Below, piece after piece: positions 26,282 to 34,624 of a stretch of DNA of 52,521 nt (positions within the stretch are counted from its first letter, which is position 1; the number at the start of each line of letters is the position of its first letter). Origin of the DNA: Coleofasciculus sp. FACHB-1120. Lineage in GTDB: Bacteria > Cyanobacteriota > Cyanobacteriia > Cyanobacteriales > FACHB-T130. A program made the translations under genes and the position numbers. The stretch is taken from NCBI RefSeq assembly GCF_014698845.1, contig NZ_JACJTV010000038.1, positions 1 to 52,521 of the forward strand, written 5' to 3'. A model generated the notes under the pieces. The model did no database searches. It saw only the letters and a program-made list of their open reading frames with translations, and was not told where the DNA came from.

Positions 26282-27604
26282 TCAATCGCCCGACTCGGAA
26301 TCAGCAGCATCTGTAGAGACGGGCATCACCAGCACCTTATCAACCCGATTGCCATCCATATCCATCACTTCAAAACGCCAGCTACCCAGCTGAAAATGGT
26401 CAGCAGCCGTAGGAATTTTCCCTAAATGGGTAATCATAAAGCCGCCCATTGTGTGATAATTGCCTTTTTGCGTTCCCGGCAATTCCTCAATATCTAATAT
26501 TTCAAAAAACTCTTCCACTGACAACATTCCATCAATCAACCACGAACCATCTTCGCGCTGTACGGCTGGAGGAGATGTCTTACTATCGATTTCTACATCA
26601 CCAACGATTTCTACTAAGATGTCGTTGAGCGTAACCAATCCCTGAGTGACGCCGTATTCATCTACAACCAGCGCCATGTGAGTGCCGGTTTGCTTGAACA
26701 ATTCCAGAACTTTCAACCCTCCGGTACTTTCAGGCACAAATACCGGCTGTTTCAACGAGATCGTTAGGTCAAGCTGTTGTCCGGACAGGCAGCGCCCTAA
26801 TAGGTCGGTCACGGGAATGATGCCCAAAACATTATCCAGCACTCCCTGACAGACGGGAAATCGGGAATAGGCGCTGTTTATAATCTTGCATTTATTTTCT
26901 TCTTGAGAATCTTCTAGGTCAAGCCAGACAATATCCGGTCGGGGTGTCATTAACGCACTCACGGGTCGGTCTCCTAGGCGAAACACTCGTTCCACCATGT
27001 CTTGTTCCGCTGCCTCAAAGGTTCCCGCCTCCGTGGCTTGCTCGATTAAAGCTGTAATATCGTGTTCGGTGATTTCACCATCGGTAGACGGTCTGATGCC
27101 CAACAGCCTCACCATCATATCTGTGGAGGTACTCAATAGATAAACAACTGGGGCGGCAATAGTAGCCAACATCCGCATCGGGATAGCAACGGCGGAAGCA
27201 ATCCGTTCCGGATAATTTAAAGCCAGCCGCTTGGGCACTAGTTCGCCAATAATCAGCGTCAGATAAGTGATGATCAGAATGGCGATCGCTGATGCGATCG
27301 CGTTTTTATACGGAGCGATCCAGGCAATCAACCCTAATAGAGGGGTAAGGCTTTTGGCGATGGTTCTTTCGCCGAAAGCACCGGAGATAATTGCTAGGAG
27401 GGTTATCCCTACCTGAACAATCGCCAAAAACTGATTCGGGGAATTCGCCAGTTCCAAGGCAGCGCGTGCTTTGACATCCCCTTGGTTAGCCAGCTGTTGC
27501 AGCCTCACCTTCCTAGCCGAGACGATAGCTAACTCTGACATCACAAAGATGCCATTGGCAACGATCAGGAGCAAAACAATCAGAAATTCGGTAGTAGGGG
27601 TCAT
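26282..27604 (-). CDS. Hemolysin family / CNNM-CorC transmembrane CBS protein
   Basis: The 440-residue protein has an N-terminal DUF21/CNNM membrane domain of three to four helices (residues 1-185), a tandem CBS pair (~205-330) and a C-terminal CorC_HlyC domain (~345-430). Family members are linked to Mg2+/Co2+ transport; direct hemolysis is an old label. The frame continues upstream to 27730, but the ATG at 27604 (MTPTTEFLIVLLL) directly precedes the first membrane helix and is the more natural start. It is divergent from mfd. Confidence 0.88.
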   Translation of the reverse strand: MTPTTEFLIVLLLIVANGIFVMSELAIVSARKVRLQQLANQGDVKARAALELANSPNQFLAIVQVGITLLAIISGAFGERTIAKSLTPLLGLIAWIAPYKNAIASAIAILIITYLTLIIGELVPKRLALNYPERIASAVAIPMRMLATIAAPVVYLLSTSTDMMVRLLGIRPSTDGEITEHDITALIEQATEAGTFEAAEQDMVERVFRLGDRPVSALMTPRPDIVWLDLEDSQEENKCKIINSAYSRFPVCQGVLDNVLGIIPVTDLLGRCLSGQQLDLTISLKQPVFVPESTGGLKVLELFKQTGTHMALVVDEYGVTQGLVTLNDILVEIVGDVEIDSKTSPPAVQREDGSWLIDGMLSVEEFFEILDIEELPGTQKGNYHTMGGFMITHLGKIPTAADHFQLGSWRFEVMDMDGNRVDKVLVMPVSTDAADSESGD

Positions 27605-27882
27605 TTGTAAAGATGTCAGTAGTATCGGCGAACGGTGCCTAAAGTGGAAGAAGGGGCGATCCCCAAAGTTGGTTTTTGAAAACCAGAGAACGACGTGCCC
27701 ACCCCAATATCGGAACCTGGGGTTCCCCAAAAAAGCAGTAGCTATAGAGAAAGTAGCATTTTGTGTAAAGCAGAAATCTATCGATAGAGCAGTCTCGATT
27801 TGAACTGCCTTCTAAAATGATGGAGGTAGGGAGATATACTCCTGCCTTTTTATCAGAACGAATTAAGCATTTCCTCCAACTG

Positions 27883-30800
27883 ATGGCATTTTCTTCTATT
27901 ATTCGTGCCCTAGGGCGATCGCCTCTTACGACAGAACTCCTTTCTAAGCTCAACCAACAACGGTATCTACAGCTCAACGGAATTCCCCGTTTTCCAAAGG
28001 GATTGGTGGCTTCTGCCCTCGCCCAAGCCCAAGGGCAGAATTTGTTCGTAGTCTGTGCCACCCTGGAGGAAGCCAGCCGTTGTTGCGCTCAACTGGAAGC
28101 AATGGGTTGGCAGACGGTACATTTTTATCCGACTTCTGAAGCGTCGCCCTACGAACCATTCGATCCCGAATCAGAGATGACTTGGGGACAGATGCAGGTA
28201 TTGGCAGACTTAGTCAGGGCGGAGGTGACAGGACTGAGGACTGAGGAAATCCCTCAGGAGTCCAAAGGAAATTCTCCGCCTCTGACTTCTAGCACTTCTT
28301 CCCCCTCACCCCCTGCTTCCCAGCCCTTCGTTAACAGTCCTCAGTCAGCAGTGAAGATGGCGATTGTGGCGACAGAACGATCGCTGCAACTTCATTTACC
28401 GCCGCTTGAAGCTTTTAAGCCTTACTGCATCACCCTAGAACGCGGGCAGAGTTGGGATTTAGACGCCTTTAGCAAGAAGGTCGCGACTCTGGGATACGAA
28501 CGGGTGCCTTTGGTGGAAATGGAGGGGCAGTGGAGTCGGCGCGGGGATATTATCGATGTGTTTCCGGTGTCGGCTGAGTTGCCGGTGCGTTTGGAATGGT
28601 TCGGGGATGAGCTGGATCAGATGCGGGAGTTCGATCCGGCGACGCAGCGATCGCTTGATAAGATTGAGCGATTGGTGTTGACTCCGACTGATTTTAGTCC
28701 AATTGTGAAAGCGGCGTTAGAAGATACGAACCGCACTAGCGAAGCCATGCGCGTTAGCGCTTTAGACGCCCTAGCGAAGCGGGGCGAAGCCCTGGACGCG
28801 AAGGAAAAGAGGGAAGAAGAACCAGAGAAGACTACGCGGCGGTTGTTGGGGGTGGCTTTTGAGAAACCGGCTTCTTTGTTGGATTATTTGCCAGAAAATA
28901 CGCTAATTGCGATTGATGAACCGGAGCAATGTCGCGCCCATAGCGATCGCTGGGTGGAACACGCTGAAGAACAATGGACAATTGCGAATGGGAAGGAGCA
29001 ATTACCAAAAATCCACCGCAATTTTGATGAATCTTTAGCGGCGGCGGAACGGTTTGTACGGCTGTATTTATCTGAACTGGTTGAATCCTCAGTTCTCAAT
29101 CCTCAATCCTCCGCCCTCAATCTGGCTAGTCGTCCGGTTCCGGTAACGCCGCATCAGTTTGCTAAGATTGCGGAAACTTTGCGGAATGAGCGCGATCGCA
29201 GTTTCTCGATCTGGATCGTTTCTGCACAGCCTTCGCGTTCTGTGTCGCTGCTCCAAGAACACGATTGTCCGGCGCAATTTGTTCCCAATCCCCACGATTA
29301 TCCGGCGATTGACAAGTTACAACTCCAGAAGACGCCGGTGGCGGTAAAATATTCCGGGATCGCGGAACTGGAAGGATTTATTCTGCCGACTTTCCGGTTG
29401 GTGGTGGTGACAGACAGGGAATTTTTTGGACAGCATTCTCTGACAAGTCCCAGCTATATCCGCAAGCGTCGTCGGGCGGCGTCTAAGCAAGTCGATCCCA
29501 ACAAGTTGCGCCCCGGTGATTATGTGGTTCATCGAAATCACGGGGTCGGTAAGTTTTTGAGACTGGAAAGTCTTACCGTTAATAACGAAACCCGCGAGTA
29601 TTTGGTCGTGCAGTACGCAGATGGTTTACTGCGAGTGGTGGCAGACCAGGTGGGTGCGATGTCTCGGTTTCGCGCCACTGAGGGGAAACCGCCGGAACTC
29701 AATCGAATGTCCGGGAAGGCGTGGGAAGCTACGAAGAATAAAGTCCGCAAGACGATTAAGAAGTTGGCGGTGGACTTGCTGAAGTTGTATGCTCAGCGAT
29801 CGCAGCAACAAGGTTTTGTTTATCCAGCGGATTCGCCTTGGCAAGAAGAATTAGAGGATTCTTTCCCCTACCAACCGACGCCAGATCAGTTGAAGGCGGT
29901 GCAGGATGTGAAGCGGGAAATGGAAAGCGATCGCCCGATGGATCGGTTGGTGTGCGGTGATGTCGGTTTCGGCAAGACAGAAGTTGCCATCCGCGCCATA
30001 TTTAAGGCGATTACCGCTGGGAAGCAAGTTGCTTTCCTCGCCCCGACGACGATTCTGACTCAGCAGCACTACCACACCCTCAAAGAGCGTTTCGCCCCTT
30101 ACCCGATTGAGGTGGGTTTACTCAACCGCTTCCGCAGTGCGGAGGAACGCCGCAATATTATCAAACGACTGGCGACGGGAGAATTAGATGTTGTCGTTGG
30201 CACTCACCAACTCTTAAGTAAGGAGATTCGTTTCCGCGATTTAGGGTTATTGGTGGTGGATGAAGAACAGCGGTTTGGCGTCAACCAGAAGGAAAAAATC
30301 AAATCTTTGAGAACCCAGTTGGATGTGCTGACTCTCAGCGCCACGCCGATTCCCCGGACGCTTTATATGTCCCTGTCGGGAATCCGCGAAATGAGTTTGA
30401 TTACCACGCCGCCACCGTCTCGGCGTCCGATTAAAACTCACTTGGCATCCTACGATCCCGAAGCGATCCGCACGGCGATTCGCCAAGAACTCGACCGGGG
30501 GGGACAGGTGTTTTATGTCGTGCCGCGAGTCGAGGGAATTGAAGAAACTGCCACGAAGTTGCGGGAAATGGTGCCAGGAACCCGGCTTGCGATCGCTCAC
30601 GGTCAATTAGACGAATCGGAGTTAGAAGCGACGATGCTTGCCTTCAGCGCTGGGGAAGCGGATATCCTCGTCTGTACCACGATTATTGAATCCGGTTTAG
30701 ATATCCCCAGAGTCAACACCATCTTGATTGAAGATGCCCATAAATTTGGTTTATCCCAGCTGTACCAATTACGCGGACGGGTGGGACGTGCTGGCATCCA

Positions 30801-31521
30801 AGCTCACGCATGGCTATTTTATCCCAAGCACAAGGCGCTCTCAGATGCTGCACGGCAACGGTTACGAGCCATTCAGGAATTCACGCAGTTGGGTTCTGGC
30901 TATCAACTTGCCACGCGCGATATGGAAATCAGGGGCGTCGGTAACTTATTGGGTGCGGAACAATCGGGGCAGATGAATACCATTGGTTTCGACCTTTATA
31001 TGGAAATGTTGGAAGAAGCGATTCGCGAAATTCGCGGACAGGAGATTCCCCAAGTTGACGATACGCAGATTGACTTGCAGCTAACGGCATTTATCCCCGC
31101 TGATTACATCCCCGATTTGGATCAAAAGATGAGCGCTTACCGGGCAGTGGCGGCAGCGAATTCTAAGGAGGAATTAGTGAGTATTGCCGCAGAATGGAGC
31201 GATCGCTACGGGAGTATCCCCAAATCTGCAACTCAGTTGTTGCGGGTGATGGAACTCAAACAACTGGCGAAAAAACTCGGCTTTAGCCGGATCAAACCAG
31301 AAAGTAAGCAACACGTTATCCTAGAGACACCGATGGAGGAACCCGCCTGGAACCTGCTCAAAGATAATTTGCCAGAACACCTGAAAACTCGCTTTGTCTA
31401 CACCCCCGGTAAAGTCACCGTCCGCGGTTTGGGGGTATTGCCTGCCGAGCAGCAGACGGAACATCTGATTACTTGGTTGGGTAAGATGCAAGGGGCACTC
31501 CCAGAACCGGCACTCGTCTAA
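27883..31521 (+). CDS. mfd: Transcription-repair coupling factor
   Basis: Mfd (1212 residues) removes stalled RNA polymerase and recruits UvrA. The UvrB-like N-terminal module is followed by the RNAP-interacting domain ([15 protein letters not shown], ~544) and the RecG-like translocase. The latter shows Walker A GDVGFGKT (K698), the DEEQ box (D793) and the TRCF C-terminal domain. The preferred start is ATG at 27883 ([10 protein letters not shown]), not the in-frame ATG 66 bases upstream. The N-terminal half is unusual in carrying three low-complexity segments derived from DNA repeats: ~28228-28350, ~28733-28805 and 29086-29120. All keep the frame. They fall in non-catalytic linkers, so the protein is likely functional. 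Confidence 0.97.
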   Translation: MAFSSIIRALGRSPLTTELLSKLNQQRYLQLNGIPRFPKGLVASALAQAQGQNLFVVCATLEEASRCCAQLEAMGWQTVHFYPTSEASPYEPFDPESEMTWGQMQVLADLVRAEVTGLRTEEIPQESKGNSPPLTSSTSSPSPPASQPFVNSPQSAVKMAIVATERSLQLHLPPLEAFKPYCITLERGQSWDLDAFSKKVATLGYERVPLVEMEGQWSRRGDIIDVFPVSAELPVRLEWFGDELDQMREFDPATQRSLDKIERLVLTPTDFSPIVKAALEDTNRTSEAMRVSALDALAKRGEALDAKEKREEEPEKTTRRLLGVAFEKPASLLDYLPENTLIAIDEPEQCRAHSDRWVEHAEEQWTIANGKEQLPKIHRNFDESLAAAERFVRLYLSELVESSVLNPQSSALNLASRPVPVTPHQFAKIAETLRNERDRSFSIWIVSAQPSRSVSLLQEHDCPAQFVPNPHDYPAIDKLQLQKTPVAVKYSGIAELEGFILPTFRLVVVTDREFFGQHSLTSPSYIRKRRRAASKQVDPNKLRPGDYVVHRNHGVGKFLRLESLTVNNETREYLVVQYADGLLRVVADQVGAMSRFRATEGKPPELNRMSGKAWEATKNKVRKTIKKLAVDLLKLYAQRSQQQGFVYPADSPWQEELEDSFPYQPTPDQLKAVQDVKREMESDRPMDRLVCGDVGFGKTEVAIRAIFKAITAGKQVAFLAPTTILTQQHYHTLKERFAPYPIEVGLLNRFRSAEERRNIIKRLATGELDVVVGTHQLLSKEIRFRDLGLLVVDEEQRFGVNQKEKIKSLRTQLDVLTLSATPIPRTLYMSLSGIREMSLITTPPPSRRPIKTHLASYDPEAIRTAIRQELDRGGQVFYVVPRVEGIEETATKLREMVPGTRLAIAHGQLDESELEATMLAFSAGEADILVCTTIIESGLDIPRVNTILIEDAHKFGLSQLYQLRGRVGRAGIQAHAWLFYPKHKALSDAARQRLRAIQEFTQLGSGYQLATRDMEIRGVGNLLGAEQSGQMNTIGFDLYMEMLEEAIREIRGQEIPQVDDTQIDLQLTAFIPADYIPDLDQKMSAYRAVAAANSKEELVSIAAEWSDRYGSIPKSATQLLRVMELKQLAKKLGFSRIKPESKQHVILETPMEEPAWNLLKDNLPEHLKTRFVYTPGKVTVRGLGVLPAEQQTEHLITWLGKMQGALPEPALV
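28228..28350 (+). repeat. In-frame repeat intrusion in mfd (inverted repeat)
   Basis: An 11-bp perfect inverted repeat (GACTGAGGACT at 28232-28242 and its complement at 28336-28346) bounds a Ser/Pro-rich coding stretch ([14 protein letters not shown]). The composition is that of the ACTGAGG-type intergenic repeats of filamentous cyanobacteria, here translated inside the N-terminal domain of Mfd. Confidence 0.65.
29086..29120 (+). repeat. Heptanucleotide repeat array inside mfd
   Basis: Five consecutive 7-bp units run TCCTCAG, TTCTCAA, TCCTCAA, TCCTCCG, CCCTCAA. This is the short tandemly repeated repetitive (STRR) sequence type of filamentous cyanobacteria. It is normally intergenic but here encodes [11 protein letters not shown] within Mfd. 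The unit is not a multiple of three, so loss or gain of single units would shift the reading frame. Confidence 0.75.
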
Positions 31522-32105
31522 TTTATCAAAGAGTCTTAGCGCGAGTCTTAGCGCCCGATTTGCAGGGTTAAAAAGTTGAAAATTGGATACCAATAAATCG
31601 GGAAAATCGGTAGCGTCAAAACTTTTCTCTTTCCCTCTGCAAATCTTTTGTTACTTTTGCTACCAATCCTCTATCAATCCCAGGAAAGATAATGAACAAA
31701 TAGCACTCAAAAAAATTACCCCGCTGGATACTTCCGCATTGACTGAATACTTAGTTTAAATGTAATTAATAGATGCAGTACAGCCAAGCGAATCCTGAAA
31801 CTTACTGAAAGCAGAAATTCCGGAACATTTGTTTAACTTATCTAACTTCTGTTCTTTTCTAATTGGCTTGGTCTGGCATTTCATGATTTTAACCAGTCGA
31901 GAAATAAACTTAGATTCAGCCTCTAAGCAATCTCATCTGAGGTATTTTGACGTGCCATTTGTTGAATTGCTGATTATTTCATCAAATCTTTAAAAATCCT
32001 GATAGAATTTGTTCGTAGTTTTATGAAACATTTCTTTAGGGTTTGTATCTTGGAAATAGGGATGAGCAAATACTCAAGCAACCGGAAAACATAAGGGTGA
32101 ACCTA
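31522..32105. other. Intergenic, AT-rich, no gene seen
   Basis: A tandem GAGTCTTAGCGC pair lies just after the mfd stop (about 31532-31553). The rest is AT-rich with no convincing frame, RNA gene or terminator. The promoter of the Mo-nitro_C gene is expected near 32000-32090. An in-frame ATG at 32043 extends that gene but lacks family similarity. Confidence 0.5.
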
Positions 32106-32474
32106 ATGAGTATGATCTGCACAGACAAACAGCCGAATACCCTAGAAAGTATTGCCCTCGCTTCGGCAGAGAGCGTACAAGCAGCTAAAGTCGTTCGCTC
32201 GCCCAAAAAGCAGCCATTCGATCTACTGCGCCCACTCCGTCAATGGCTGGACGGAATTGAGATTTCTGACCGTCAAATGGCTGAGCGTCTCGCAAAGGCG
32301 ATTCCGGCACAGTGCCCCTTTGAGCGCGATATCAAGCTATTTGGTCACAAAGTAGGACATATTCCTCCCTTGTGCAAACTGAATCCGTTTTATGACCAAC
32401 TGGTTGGCTTGCGTTTTCGGGCGCTTTGTTATCTAGTCGATCAATGTGGTGTGGATATCCAGTCCTACATCTAG
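32106..32474 (+). CDS. Mo-dependent nitrogenase family (Mo-nitro_C) small protein
   Basis: This 122-residue protein consists mostly of the Mo-nitro_C domain seen as short free-standing proteins in many cyanobacteria. The core (DLLRPLRQWLDGIEISDRQM, then CPFERDIKLFGHKVGHIPPLCKLNPFYDQL) is well conserved. The start at 32106 has AAGGGTG 9 bases upstream and gives the short N-terminus. Despite the family name, no nitrogenase genes occur nearby and function is unknown. It is monocistronic. Confidence 0.82.
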   Translation: MSMICTDKQPNTLESIALASAESVQAAKVVRSPKKQPFDLLRPLRQWLDGIEISDRQMAERLAKAIPAQCPFERDIKLFGHKVGHIPPLCKLNPFYDQLVGLRFRALCYLVDQCGVDIQSYI

Positions 32475-32815
32475 AAAAAGCTAGAGCAAATTGTGCTGAG
32501 ACAAGCATACGCTCATCAGGCGATCGCTTGATAGAAGTAAAGGTTAAGCATCAACCCAGTCAATCGCACCTCACTCATTTGGGCGTCTCCGCTAGACCCA
32601 TTTGGATGAAAGAAGTTTCCGAATTTTCCTACACTTACGACGATCCGGAAACTTGCTAGTTTTTAGAAGAGGATGTCACGGCAATGGCGTCAGATGGACA
32701 GCCTGTGTAAAGGGCAAAAGGCGAATGAGTAATATTTCCTGCCAGGATTCCTCGCACTTGCAAACTTGAGCGCAACGTTAGAAAGCATTATTCAGCTTGG
32801 ATAATTTGAGGAGTT
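32475..32815. other. Intergenic region, no gene supported
   Basis: A 77-codon frame at 32426-32659 overlaps the Mo-nitro_C gene end and shows no recognisable protein or ribosome binding site. One HIP1-like site lies near 32519. No terminator hairpin is obvious between the two convergent genes. Confidence 0.45.
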
Positions 32816-33865
32816 TCAGCCCGGTAACGCTGCCAACTGCGACTCAATTTCATCCGGATTGAGCTTTTGACCGATAAAGACTAACTGAGTTTGCCGAGTT
32901 TCCTCTGGTTGCCAAGGACGGTCATAAAATTGATCGAATCGCGTTCCCACTCCTTGTAATACCAGCCGCATCGCTTTATTGGGAACAGCCACAAATCCCT
33001 TGATTCGATAGATTTCCTGTTGTTGCACTAACGCTTCCAACTGTTTTTGCAGTTTCTGGGGATCGAAAGCACGGTTTAAAACCACTTGAGTTGAGGTAAT
33101 TTCTTCATCGTGATCGTGGTCTTCTTCAGTGTCGTGATGACTGGGACGATTATCTAAGTTGTCTTCTACGGCACTCTGGAAGCCCAGGAGAACCTCCGGA
33201 TCTAATTTTCCGCGATCGCTAGCTACCATCTTGACAGCACGAGACAGTTCTCGTTCAATTAACTCTACGACCTCAGCCTGCTGCGTAGCATTCACCAGAT
33301 CGGTTTTATTCAACACCACCAAATCCGCACACGCTAGCTGATCTTCAAAAAGTTCTTGCAATGGGGTTTCGTGTTCTAGATTGGGATCTTCCTGGCGCTG
33401 TGCGTCCACCGCTTCGGGATCGCTGGCAAACGTTCCCGCCGCCACTGCTTCGCAATCCACGACTGTAATCACAGCATCTACTGTAGCTGCATTGCGAATT
33501 TCGGGCCAGCGAAATGCCTTCACTAGCGGCTTCGGTAACGCCAATCCCGATGTCTCTACTAAAATGCAGTCCAGGCTATCTCTGCGCTTCAGTAGTTCTA
33601 GCATCGTCGGCAAGAATTCTTCCTGAACCGTACAGCACAAGCAACCATTGGTTAATTCAACAATATTGCTGGTGCTGTCGGCTTCTTCTTCTGGACAGTA
33701 GCCACAAGAACGTAGCAATTCGCCATCAATCCCCAGTTCGCCAAATTCGTTGACTAAAACGGCGATGCGGCGTCCTTGATTGTTCTGTAGCAGGTGGCGA
33801 ATCAGAGTTGTTTTACCACTCCCTAAGAAGCCGGTGATGACAGTGACGGGAATTTTGGTAGCCAT
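32816..33865 (-). CDS. CobW-type P-loop GTPase (COG0523 family), likely metallochaperone
   Basis: The 349-residue G3E GTPase has Walker A GFLGSGKTT near residue 10, the metal-binding GCLCC motif (C75, C77, C78), ETSG, NKTD and a C-terminal CobW_C domain. A His/Asp/Glu-rich linker (HHDTEEDHDHDEE, ~243-256) suggests metal loading. Family members deliver cobalt or zinc to target enzymes; this one has the cyanobacterial CobW look, but metal specificity cannot be told from the motif. The ATG at 33865 is preferred over an ATG 33 bases upstream because MATKIPVTVITGFLGSGKT is the usual start. I looked for a cobalamin riboswitch or a Zur-type palindrome upstream and did not find one. Confidence 0.88.
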   Translation of the reverse strand: MATKIPVTVITGFLGSGKTTLIRHLLQNNQGRRIAVLVNEFGELGIDGELLRSCGYCPEEEADSTSNIVELTNGCLCCTVQEEFLPTMLELLKRRDSLDCILVETSGLALPKPLVKAFRWPEIRNAATVDAVITVVDCEAVAAGTFASDPEAVDAQRQEDPNLEHETPLQELFEDQLACADLVVLNKTDLVNATQQAEVVELIERELSRAVKMVASDRGKLDPEVLLGFQSAVEDNLDNRPSHHDTEEDHDHDEEITSTQVVLNRAFDPQKLQKQLEALVQQQEIYRIKGFVAVPNKAMRLVLQGVGTRFDQFYDRPWQPEETRQTQLVFIGQKLNPDEIESQLAALPG

Positions 33866-34624
33866 TGTTGGAAAGGTTTTGGGTTTTGAATTCATCATTC
33901 AGTACCAAGGCGGCGAGGGCGGATCTCCGTTTCTTTACGAGTGCCTTGTATACACGATTGACTATTCTAGGCTGAAAGCTGAAATTTAGGTGGATTGCGC
34001 GAGCGCTCTAGGGCGATCGCATCTAAATTCTGGATGTCTTTCCCCAGCAGAATCTCATCATTAGATAAATATAAAAACTAAATGCTTGAACCCCTTGTGT
34101 AGCAGCTATTTCAAAAATAAGAGACGTTTTCTGTACTACCTTGGCAGGCAATCTGCTTGTTCTTTTGGTGATGCGAGTCTATTAATAACAAATAAGATAC
34201 AGTTATCTCCATCAGCCGGTGCAATGTGAGTGTATTCCCCTTCACGGGCTAAAAGATAGTGGATGGTGAACAGGCTCTATATTAAATCCAACCTTTTACC
34301 TCAGCATCAGTAAGCGATCGCTCCAATTCCAAATACTCGCTTTTAGCCGCTTGCCGCCTATGTTTCATCATCACCACTTCTCCTGCACCCCTGGTATAAA
34401 AGCGTCATTCAAGGCAATGATTTCCACTTGTTTTCACGAAAAAACATTGAAAATTTGTATACATAGCTACTTATTTTTTTAATTCAAAGAAAGATATTGA
34501 GGTTATTATTTTTACTTGTTTTGATGAGAAAATATTAATATTCATGCACATGAATACTCAATCCATTTATCTAAAGATATTATTGAAAAAATTCCTGACA
34601 CTGGCACGTAGAGGTCAATAATTT
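33866..34624. other. Intergenic region between cobW-like gene and DUF4157 gene
   Basis: This 759-bp gap separates divergently transcribed genes. Two imperfect direct copies of an ACTTGTTTT...GAAAA...ATT tract lie about 90 bp apart (near 34425 and 34515) in the AT-rich DNA upstream of the DUF4157 gene and may belong to its promoter. Two HIP1-type sites occur near 34012 and 34315. No gene is visible. Confidence 0.45.

Noticed and set aside
29086-29120. CRISPR or other array in the mfd region
   Set aside because: The seven-base units are contiguous without spacers and fall in an open frame, so they are an STRR-type array, not CRISPR. No CRISPR array was seen anywhere in the window.
32426-32659. 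77-codon frame after the Mo-nitro_C gene
   Set aside because: It overlaps the end of a well-supported gene in another frame, without a ribosome binding site or recognisable sequence.
33866-34100. Cobalamin riboswitch or Zur box upstream of the CobW-type gene
   Set aside because: Neither a B12-box-like stretch nor a TGATAAT-type palindrome was visible on the minus strand.
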